Assembly: GCA_963169055.1 (NCBI GenBank)
Contig: CAUJFU010000243.1
Location: 1-16,692 of the forward strand
DNA from: Myxococcota bacterium
GTDB lineage: Bacteria; Myxococcota_C; UBA6777
Direction of reading: 5' to 3'
Length of the DNA: 16,692 nucleotides
The notes under the pieces were generated by a model, which was given only the letters and a program-made list of their open reading frames with translations, was not told the origin of the DNA and ran no database searches. Every line of letters begins with the position of its first letter. Within the stretch, counting starts at the first letter, position 1. The translations under genes and the position numbers were made by a program. This document shows positions 7,518-14,176 of this stretch, piece after piece.

Positions 7518-7572
7518 AATACGGGGTCAAGGGAGCCGCGCTCCCTTGCGGGGTCTGGGGCAGCGCCCCATA
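7518..7572 (-). repeat. Twin-hairpin intergenic repeat, copy 2
   Basis: CAAGGGAGC/GCTCCCTTG (7528-7536 and 7540-7548) and TGGGGC/GCCCCA (7556-7561 and 7565-7570) form perfect stems. Read on the minus strand it aligns with 171-226. It begins 54 nt after the stop of the minus-strand gene at 7627, so both copies follow a gene end in the same relative orientation. Confidence 0.75.
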
Positions 7573-7626
7573 AAACCATCGAACTGCGTAAGTCCGATCC
7601 AACAAAAAGAATGTCCGACCGAAAGT

Positions 7627-9105
7627 CTACTGACAAGCAGCGTCTTCGTTGTCCTTGGTGCCGTTGCAATCGTTGTCTAGACCATCCGAACAAGTCGCCT
7701 TGCCTTTTTCTTCGGGTTTGGGGAGGACTTGATCTTTGCAGGATTCCCACGCGCCGTTGATGCAGCTTTGCAACCCACCGCGACAAGGCGAAACGCAGGA
7801 GTAGCGACCATCCGCCTCTTTCGTACAACCCGTTGCGGCTTCGTAGCAAGGGCGCGCAGGAAGGTTATCGATCTGCCCGTCGCAATCGTTGTCTTTGCCA
7901 TCACAAGTCTCTTTTTGCGGCGTGATCACACCTTTGCATTCATCCGACCACGCTTTTTTGGCAGCGTCACAAAACTGCAATCCGGGCGCGCAAAGACCTT
8001 GGCAAACAAAACGAGTTTTTTGAGCGCTTTTTTCTTCGCAACCTCCGCCCCCGGTAAAACAAGGCCGAGACAACGGCTCCGAAGAACCATCGGAGAGTCG
8101 GCGGTTGTCGACTTGCCCGTCACAGTCGTTGTCCAAGCCATCGCATCCATGCAGATCTTCGGGAGAAGGAAGCGTCAAGCCCACCTTGGTGTCTCCCTTC
8201 AAGGTCATGCAGGCCCCCCACACAAACAACGCATCCGCACCTTCGCAAGTGGTCTTTGTGGAATCGAGACAGGACTTCTCACAAGCCTGTGTGCCCTCTG
8301 CCACAACGCCTGTGTTGGTGGCGCAGGTATCGGAAAGTCCGGGTAGTCTGACTTTACAAGCGCGAGGAGATTCGCCTTCTTTGCATGCGCAACCTTCATC
8401 AAGAATGCCGTTGCAATCGGCATCTCGGACTTGGCAGCCCAAGAGCAACGGAAGATCGGTATGCGGCCTGATCTCATGCTCACAAACGCCCCATTTTCCG
8501 GCTTCGGTGCAACGCTGCACGCCTTGACGACAAAAGCTGATCTTTGACTGCGTTTGAAACTTCGTATTTACGGGGCTTGTGCTGCAAGGGCGGGTGGCTT
8601 TTGGCGTACACTCGCAATCTTTTGCGCCGTCGTCGATCTTGCCGTTGCAATCGTTGTCTTTGCCGTCACAAATCTCAGGGACTGGCAACACATCGAGATA
8701 ACACGCACTCCACGCTTGGCCGTTGTCGATGCAATAACGCCTTCCTTGGCGGCACGTCCCACCCGCCTTTTGGATCACTTCGCTGATATCAGCGGGATTT
8801 CCTGTATAACAAGGTTCGCCGTTGGGTGGAGTGTTTGTCGCATCGGGCGTGCAGATCCGAAGTTTACACTTGTTTTTGTGACAAGCCTCCCCTGTTGCAC
8901 AACGGCTATCGTCCGAACATCCGACCGCACAGCGGTTGTCTTTCGGATCGCAGTACTCGCCCATCGAACATTGGCGATCTTCGCTGCATGCCTTTTTTCC
9001 CGGCGGGTCACACGCCGCAACCAGCATCATCACACAAAGACCGACCCCAACGCCCCAACGGCCAAAATGCCCTTGCTTTCGGCCTTTTTGAATCCCACGA
9101 CTCAT
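7627..9105 (-). CDS. MopE-type Cys-rich lipoprotein (five metal-binding motifs), last gene of the kinase operon
   Basis: The product has 492 residues. The signal (GLCVMMLVAAC) gives lipidation at Cys32. Two Cys knobs (C40-C59, C63-C80, the second SDDSRCATGEACHKNKC) are followed by five MopE-like motifs: CDGKDNDCNGKID (146), CQVRDADCNGILD (224), CDGLDNDCDGQVD (321), CDGKDNDCDGQID (401) and CSDGLDNDCNGTKD (472). Between them are modules such as ARPCYEAATGCTKEADG, nearly the same as in the 3798-5375 protein. Likely a surface metal-binding protein. Start: ATG 9105 gives a normal-length signal. ATG 9171 is an alternative, two bases after the TGA of the upstream gene, with GGGAG 8 nt ahead, but would lengthen the signal to 53 residues. 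Either choice implies cotranscription with the PEGA-like gene. Confidence 0.88.
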   Translation of the reverse strand: MSRGIQKGRKQGHFGRWGVGVGLCVMMLVAACDPPGKKACSEDRQCSMGEYCDPKDNRCAVGCSDDSRCATGEACHKNKCKLRICTPDATNTPPNGEPCYTGNPADISEVIQKAGGTCRQGRRYCIDNGQAWSACYLDVLPVPEICDGKDNDCNGKIDDGAKDCECTPKATRPCSTSPVNTKFQTQSKISFCRQGVQRCTEAGKWGVCEHEIRPHTDLPLLLGCQVRDADCNGILDEGCACKEGESPRACKVRLPGLSDTCATNTGVVAEGTQACEKSCLDSTKTTCEGADALFVWGACMTLKGDTKVGLTLPSPEDLHGCDGLDNDCDGQVDNRRLSDGSSEPLSRPCFTGGGGCEEKSAQKTRFVCQGLCAPGLQFCDAAKKAWSDECKGVITPQKETCDGKDNDCDGQIDNLPARPCYEAATGCTKEADGRYSCVSPCRGGLQSCINGAWESCKDQVLPKPEEKGKATCSDGLDNDCNGTKDNEDAACQ

Positions 9106-9173
9106 TCTTTGCACCGTGTCCCCCTTGCTCCGCACAAAACGACCTTGCTTTGGGCTTTTTTGACCAACCATCC

Positions 9174-10334
9174 TCACCACTCCCCTCGCAAAGAATGCCC
9201 TTCGGCCTGCAGTTCTCGAAGCGTCCATCTCCCCTGCTTGGCAGCGGTCTCAAGAGGCAAGCGGCGCGGATCAGAAGACCACAGCAGCGAACGCACCGCA
9301 GGAGGGGGGGTTTGTGGTGCTTCTCTTTTGACAAAATCTTCTTTTGCTAAGTTAGCGTGAACGATTCCTGCGGTGACAAGGGCTCCCACACCAACCACCG
9401 CCACCACGATGCCGCTGATCAACAAGCTCATGCTGATATTGTTGAAGGTCCGAAACTCGCTCTCGTTGTCGGTGCTTGAGGCAGGGATTTTTGATCGCGG
9501 GATGGCGTTTCCTTGGTAAAATCCGCAGTTTTTGTCGGCAAAACAATTGTTTCCCTCTTGGATACGCACCGCGCCAAGGCCGATCAAGACGCCCCCTCCG
9601 ACCACAGCCGCCGATCCGACAACATAGCCTGCGATCAAAAGTGCCGGGATCTTCGGCTTTTGCGCAAAGCTTAAAACCAACGGCATCTGCGGATGCAAGG
9701 TCACTTGACGGATACGCGGGGTGGTTTCATTTGGAAAGCTCACGAGAACCTTGTAATCCCCGGGCCGAAGCGCTTGATTAAACTGGCCTTTTACGTTGAC
9801 AAGAAACTGAAACCCCGATACTTGGACCTGCGCATCAGGCGAAGACGTCGAGATCGCAAGAGGCGTATAGCGGATCAATCTGCGCAAATCCACCACGCGG
9901 CCCGCATACACCCGCGTGCGACGCTTGCCTCGGATCAACGGCAACCAACGGCGCTGGAGCACCAGTTCCAGATTGCGCAAGGCTTTCTCACGCAGATAGG
10001 CCGCCACAACGGGCTTTTCTTCACGCATCGCCTCACGCTCCAAGCAGCGGCTCGACTCGCTCAACAAATAGCCCTTCTGTGTGCGGTCTTCTTCATTTAA
10101 ATCCGTACTTTCGGGGATCAACGCAGACAGCTTTTCGTAGCACTCCGAAGCATCCAACCACTTTCGCTCTTCCGCCAACTTGCCACACGCCAAGATCTCC
10201 TTCGCAGGGACACTTGCGGCAAAAGCCATCCACGCCCCACCCCACAACACACCCCAGATCAATCCACAACCCAGAGACCACCGCACAAACCGACGCAGCC
10301 AGAACCGCTCACGCTTCTCCACAAACCGTTCCAT
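9174..10334 (-). CDS. PEGA/TPR-like envelope membrane protein
   Basis: The product has 386 residues. Residues 12-39 are a basic-hydrophobic signal ending in AFA-AS, a plausible signal-peptidase I site. Residues 44-150 are helical, with ACGKLAEERKWLDASECYEKLSAL resembling a TPR pair, where four Cys fall (50, 65, 97 and others nearby). Residues 157-225 resemble a PEGA domain (LAISTSSPDAQVQVSG ... LRPGDYKVLVSF), an extracytoplasmic beta-domain frequent in myxobacterial envelope proteins. Two membrane spans follow, 229-256 and 299-326, with a loop holding C264 and C270, then a 60-residue polar tail. GGGGAG lies 9 nt before ATG 10334. It starts 46 nt after the kinase gene and sits 2 to 68 nt before the lipoprotein gene. 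Function is inferred from architecture only. Confidence 0.8.
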   Translation of the reverse strand: MERFVEKRERFWLRRFVRWSLGCGLIWGVLWGGAWMAFAASVPAKEILACGKLAEERKWLDASECYEKLSALIPESTDLNEEDRTQKGYLLSESSRCLEREAMREEKPVVAAYLREKALRNLELVLQRRWLPLIRGKRRTRVYAGRVVDLRRLIRYTPLAISTSSPDAQVQVSGFQFLVNVKGQFNQALRPGDYKVLVSFPNETTPRIRQVTLHPQMPLVLSFAQKPKIPALLIAGYVVGSAAVVGGGVLIGLGAVRIQEGNNCFADKNCGFYQGNAIPRSKIPASSTDNESEFRTFNNISMSLLISGIVVAVVGVGALVTAGIVHANLAKEDFVKREAPQTPPPAVRSLLWSSDPRRLPLETAAKQGRWTLRELQAEGHSLRGEW

Positions 10335-10380
10335 TCTTCAACACTCCCCTCACAACGTCGCTTTCGACCAAGCCACACGC

Positions 10381-12297
10381 CTATTCCGAACGATAACAAT
10401 CACTTGGACCTCTTGCATCATCGGCATCTTTGAGCCGAATCAACAACGGAAACCGCTGAGTCGGCGAGTGTTCAAACACACACTTTGCAAGAGTGTCATC
10501 TTCGGGAGAGATCGTGATCTGTATCTTCTTTCCTGCCGGTAGATACAGGCAATAACGCCCGCTTTTTTTCTCTCGAAGGCGGCCTCCTCCCTCAATTTCG
10601 ATCCGAACACGCGCAGGCTTGACACGAAAATACGCCCAACGGCCCGTCTCTCCCGCCGAAGCAAACATCTCACACATCCCACCCACCAATCCTCCAACCA
10701 ACGCGAGCGCCCGTCTTTCGGGCGTCGCTGCACTCTCCTGTGTCGACGCATCACGCGAACGAGGCTTTTTTGTTTGTTCTCGTAGCTTCGGGCGTTTTGG
10801 CTTTTTTCGTTTTTGCGTGTTGGCTTCTTGTCCCAACACCTTTTGAAGCTTCGCAAGGATCTCTTGCTTCATCTGATCTTCCGTAGACAAGGGGCGTTTC
10901 GTCTCGGGAAGTTGAGGCGCGGGTGGAGGCGTCGTCTGCGATGGTTCGGCCTTTTTCCCTGCATCCACCGAGGCGATCGTCTGTTTGGTGGGCTCTTCTT
11001 GCCGCGCCATCGGCATGGGTTCCGCCCGTTTTGCGGTCGTGCCGCGCTCTTTGCCAAGAGGCGTCGGGGGAAGTTCGGGTGGAGCTTTGTCCCTTTGCCA
11101 GAGCGCAACCGCTAACGCCAACAACGCAATGCCCAACACACCAACCCACCAAAACCTGCGGACCTTTGAAGCGCTCTCTGCTGGAAAGACCGTTGCAGAA
11201 GACCGTCCCGCTGGTTGTAAAAAGGCGGTGTCTTCGAGAGAAAGCTCACCTGACGGCAGTTTTGCTTTCTGCTCTCCTGTCGCCAAGGCTACGTTTTTTG
11301 CGGCTGTATGAGAGGCCAAGACCACTTCGAGCGATTGCCCCGATTTTTTCGCGGCTTTCTCTCGATCGAGGGTTTCTTGTCTGGCCGCCGACAAACGCTC
11401 GAAAAACACCTGCATCGACGGAAGGCGCTGGGCTTTTTGCATCTGCAAAGCATCGGCAACCAAAGCTTCGGCCTGACTACCTTTCCAGATCGGGTGCATC
11501 TCGCCGAGTTGTGGAGCCGCTTGAAGCAAACGCGAACTCAGGATCTCCATCAAGGTGTTTCCGTCGTACGGATATCTCCCCGTAAGCATCTGAAAAAGGA
11601 TCACACCCGTTGCAAAAACATCGGTGGCAGCGTCCACATCTTTGCCAAGAACCTGCTCAGGCGAGACATAATGTGGCGTCCCCAACAACGCTCCTGTCTT
11701 GGTCATGGCGGTGTCTTCGTGTTCGAGGATCTTGGCGATCCCAAAGTCCAGCACTTTGAGAAAGTCGCTTTGGTTGGCTTGGCGTTTGAGCAAAAACAAG
11801 TTATCGGGTTTGAGGTCTCGATGCACGATCCCTTGTGAATGGGCATACACCATCGTCTCGCAAAGCTGCGACAAGATCGAAAACACCCGTTCGATCGGCA
11901 AGATCGGCGTCTTCTCTAAAACATCGGAAAGCGGGGAGCCTTCGAGAAACTCCATCGCGATGTAGGGTGAGACCTTCGGAATCTCCCCATAATCGGCCAA
12001 AAAGATGATGTGTTCGTGTCGCAAACGCGACGTGGCTTTGGCTTCTTGTAGAAAGCGTTGTGCGACTTGTTGGTTGCTCACCACATCGCGATGCAACACC
12101 TTGACGGCAAAGGGAGTTCCTAGTTTTGTATGTTCGGCGAGATACACCACCCCCATCCCACCGGCTCCAAGGCGCTTGACCAGACGATACGCCCCTGCGA
12201 TCTGGCCGATCAAGTTAGCCTTCCCACATTTGGGGCAAAACAACACGTCCGAGGAAAAGGGATGTTCACAAGCCTCACAAGGGCGATTCTTACTCAT
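10381..12297 (-). CDS. Hanks-type Ser/Thr protein kinase with zinc ribbon and envelope-side tail
   Basis: The product has 638 residues. An N-terminal zinc ribbon (C7, C10, C21, C24) precedes a complete kinase domain (about 37-302): glycine loop GAGGMG 44-49, K66 in FAVKVLH, E85, HRDLKPDN 159-166, DFG 184-186 and GTPHYVSPE 206-214. All catalytic residues are present and it is an RD kinase, so it should be active. One membrane span (382-400) separates the cytoplasmic kinase from a tail with a Pro/Lys-rich stretch (404-515) and a C-terminal beta-rich region (about 555-634, PEGA-like: VKPARVRIEIEG...YLPAGKKIQITI). ATG 12297 is chosen because the zinc ribbon begins there; the frame extends upstream to 12477. 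The ribosome site is weak (AAGAAAG). It heads the operon with the two genes downstream, whose products are candidate partners. Confidence 0.93.
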   Translation of the reverse strand: MSKNRPCEACEHPFSSDVLFCPKCGKANLIGQIAGAYRLVKRLGAGGMGVVYLAEHTKLGTPFAVKVLHRDVVSNQQVAQRFLQEAKATSRLRHEHIIFLADYGEIPKVSPYIAMEFLEGSPLSDVLEKTPILPIERVFSILSQLCETMVYAHSQGIVHRDLKPDNLFLLKRQANQSDFLKVLDFGIAKILEHEDTAMTKTGALLGTPHYVSPEQVLGKDVDAATDVFATGVILFQMLTGRYPYDGNTLMEILSSRLLQAAPQLGEMHPIWKGSQAEALVADALQMQKAQRLPSMQVFFERLSAARQETLDREKAAKKSGQSLEVVLASHTAAKNVALATGEQKAKLPSGELSLEDTAFLQPAGRSSATVFPAESASKVRRFWWVGVLGIALLALAVALWQRDKAPPELPPTPLGKERGTTAKRAEPMPMARQEEPTKQTIASVDAGKKAEPSQTTPPPAPQLPETKRPLSTEDQMKQEILAKLQKVLGQEANTQKRKKPKRPKLREQTKKPRSRDASTQESAATPERRALALVGGLVGGMCEMFASAGETGRWAYFRVKPARVRIEIEGGGRLREKKSGRYCLYLPAGKKIQITISPEDDTLAKCVFEHSPTQRFPLLIRLKDADDARGPSDCYRSE

Positions 12298-12330
12298 GAC
12301 TGTTCTTTCTTGACACTGCTGTTGTTCCCT

Positions 12331-12353
12331 CTCCCCATCCGTTCGATGGGGAG
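12331..12353 (-). promoter_or_regulatory. Hairpin in the leader of the kinase operon
   Basis: CTCCCCAT (12331-12338) and ATGGGGAG (12346-12353) are a perfect 8-bp inverted repeat with a 7-nt loop. It lies 33 nt upstream of the kinase ATG (12297), in the predicted leader. It could affect translation or bind a regulator. No convincing promoter was found in 12298-12489. Confidence 0.45.
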
Positions 12354-12489
12354 GATGGATAGACGACCAGCCGCCTTCTTTTTTTCTGCGATCGAATCTC
12401 GTAAAAGTCACACAGCTTACACATACCGAGCCCCTGTCGAAAAGGGGGACAACACAAAGCCAAACCATACGCAACAAAGACCGATGCGA

Positions 12490-13734
12490 TCAGAAAGATT
12501 TCGTGAATCGAACGCAGCGGGCGCTGTAGGGTCTTGCACCGTAATTGAAACCAAACACCCATTGTGACTTTGTGGGGGCAGGCCACACCATGAGCAGCGG
12601 ATCGAAGAGCAGATCTTGGTCGGCTGTCCACGCAGCGGATCGAGACTGCTTTTCCCCATCGAATTGCAAAATCGATTCAAGGACTTGGTTTTGGGGTATG
12701 TTGTTTGGCTGTCGCATCTTGAGGATGTAGAAACGATCCGCAACATCGGGATCGAAATGAAAGTAACGATGAAAAGCAGTGTGTTGGCTATCATTCTTCC
12801 CCGCCAACGTGGTGACAATCCATTGGGCCGATGCCAACGTGTAGCGTTTGATCTGCGTTTCCCCCGTTCGATAATCGGTTTGCACAAGCGCGATCTGTGT
12901 ACCTTTCGGGTCGATCGACATCTCAAACGTCGTCAATGAAGCATCCATTTGTTCGTTGATTCCGGGTACAGCGATATCTTTCCATGCACTTCCATCCCAC
13001 ACCGAAAAGCGAAAGAAAAAGCGGGGATCACCTGCCGTTGCCGTAAAAGTATGCAACAAATACAGCTTGCCCGAAGAAGCTCCCAAAAAACTTTGTACGG
13101 GTTGCTTGATCGTGTATCCGATCGGCTTTTCCCCAAGCATCTGCCACACCTTCCCGTCATAGACGTAGACATAGACTTCTGCGTTTTCTCCCACCCCTGA
13201 GGCGTACACCTTCCCGTTATGGAGCAAGAACTTCGGATAATCGAAGGTTTTGGCAGGCGGCTTGGGGATCGTTGTGAATGTACCCTTTGCAAACAAAAAG
13301 ATCCGCAGGGCTGGAAAAGGAAACGCATACAAGATCGTATCATCCGCATCGACCGAAGTATCGGGCCAACCCACGTACGAAACGGCTTCTGTATCAACGG
13401 GCGTAGGGATCACGACAGGCGCATCCTGACCCGATGGATAATGCAGGAATCGATACGGAGCATTGAGGATCCCAGACGGAACCACCCATACATAATGGCC
13501 TTGTTTTGTTGCTACCATCGAACGGATCTCGCTGTATCCGCGCTCTGCGCCTCCTATCTCGACTTTTGACACCAAGCCTTCCCATCGCCCCGAAAAAGTC
13601 GCCCCTGTGGGTCCACCATCCGCATGACTTTGCTCGTTTGAATTCGCCGAAGGATCCGCAACACAAGCCACCCATCCCGCGCACAAACCAAGAAGCCCCA
13701 TCAACCCGACCCATCGGCCCCCCCATCGCAACAT
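12490..13734 (-). CDS. Unrecognised lipoprotein, possibly beta-propeller
   Basis: The product has 414 residues. Residues 1-23 are hydrophobic and end in WVAC, giving Cys24 as the lipid site, followed by a short Asn/Ser/Gly linker. The rest is beta-rich. Recurring patterns such as VYDGKVWQML, VWDGSAWKDI and SGKLYLLHTF resemble propeller blades, but no canonical kelch or WD signature is clear. Only two Cys occur in the mature part (C24, C407). The start is decided by GGAGG (13741-13745) six bases before ATG 13734; an in-frame ATG at 13740 is too close to that site. It is upstream of, and reads toward, the kinase gene with 192 nt between, so it may be a separate transcript. Function is unknown. 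Confidence 0.8.
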   Translation of the reverse strand: MLRWGGRWVGLMGLLGLCAGWVACVADPSANSNEQSHADGGPTGATFSGRWEGLVSKVEIGGAERGYSEIRSMVATKQGHYVWVVPSGILNAPYRFLHYPSGQDAPVVIPTPVDTEAVSYVGWPDTSVDADDTILYAFPFPALRIFLFAKGTFTTIPKPPAKTFDYPKFLLHNGKVYASGVGENAEVYVYVYDGKVWQMLGEKPIGYTIKQPVQSFLGASSGKLYLLHTFTATAGDPRFFFRFSVWDGSAWKDIAVPGINEQMDASLTTFEMSIDPKGTQIALVQTDYRTGETQIKRYTLASAQWIVTTLAGKNDSQHTAFHRYFHFDPDVADRFYILKMRQPNNIPQNQVLESILQFDGEKQSRSAAWTADQDLLFDPLLMVWPAPTKSQWVFGFNYGARPYSARCVRFTKSF

Positions 13735-14033
13735 CTCCATCCTCCGCACCCGAATTCGACCCCTCCGCCAAAAAGACCCACCCACCCACCACAGCACCGC
13801 CGCCATCCTCCATCCACACCACCCCACAAACACGCTCGCAACGGATCGCCCACACCGTACAGACTCACCACGGCTCAGCACTTCGCGCACGCATCACACT
13901 CCTTTCACAAATACCATGCCTCGTGTATTTTCACTTCCATGCCGAGTGCGGGGCAACGCCCACATACCGATCCGACTGTATCGCTTCACTTTCGGCCTAT
14001 GGCTTGTTTGGATCTGATTTGGCGCATTTGCAA

Positions 14034-14042
14034 CCCCCCCCC
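14034..14042. repeat. Nine-C homopolymer tract in a divergent promoter region
   Basis: Nine consecutive C lie about 135 nt upstream of the large MopE-type gene. Homopolymer tracts of this length can slip during replication; none of the other spacers has one of comparable length. Whether it affects expression is unknown. Confidence 0.6.
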
Positions 14043-14162
14043 AACAACAAAGTGTTGAGACGCCACCCCATAGACACAGGTCTACTCCCCAACCATCACG
14101 GAAACTTGACGTACATTTGTGCTTGTGGACAATCCGTGTGTGACGATAGGTTCTGAAAAAGC

Positions 14163-14168
14163 AAGGAG
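14163..14168 (+). promoter_or_regulatory. Strong ribosome binding site of the large MopE-type gene
   Basis: AAGGAG is placed 8 nt before ATG 14177. It fixes the start of a gene whose frame has no stop inside the window. Confidence 0.8.
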
Positions 14169-14176
14169 ATTGTAGA

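Larger units (their letters stand above)
7284..7626. other. 343-nt spacer between two minus-strand genes
   Basis: No coding frame here is convincing. The spacer holds the second twin-hairpin repeat (7518-7572), a weak terminator-like hairpin (7449-7471), and the upstream region of the beta-helix gene. On the minus strand a TATAAG box occurs within GGGGTATAAGAAAAC, near 7350-7360, but it has no recognisable -35 partner. A small inverted repeat AACAG/CTGTT lies at 7500-7513. Confidence 0.6.
13735..14176. other. 442-nt divergent intergenic region
   Basis: No gene seen. It separates the propeller-like lipoprotein (minus) from the large MopE-type gene (plus) and must hold both promoters. Seen here: the GGAGG ribosome site for the minus gene (13741-13745), a nine-C tract (14034-14042), a lone -35-like TTGACG (14106-14111), and AAGGAG for the plus gene (14163-14168). 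No convincing -10 partner was found, and the frame starting at ATG 13939 (39 residues) lacks a ribosome site. Confidence 0.6.

Noticed and set aside
13741-13890. ATG 13890 or 13740 as start of the propeller-like lipoprotein
   Set aside because: The first adds a Trp/Arg-rich stretch; the second abuts GGAGG directly. ATG 13734 has that site at the proper distance of six bases.
13939-14058. A 39-residue frame in the divergent spacer
   Set aside because: No ribosome site, crosses the nine-C tract, and no similarity that I recognise.
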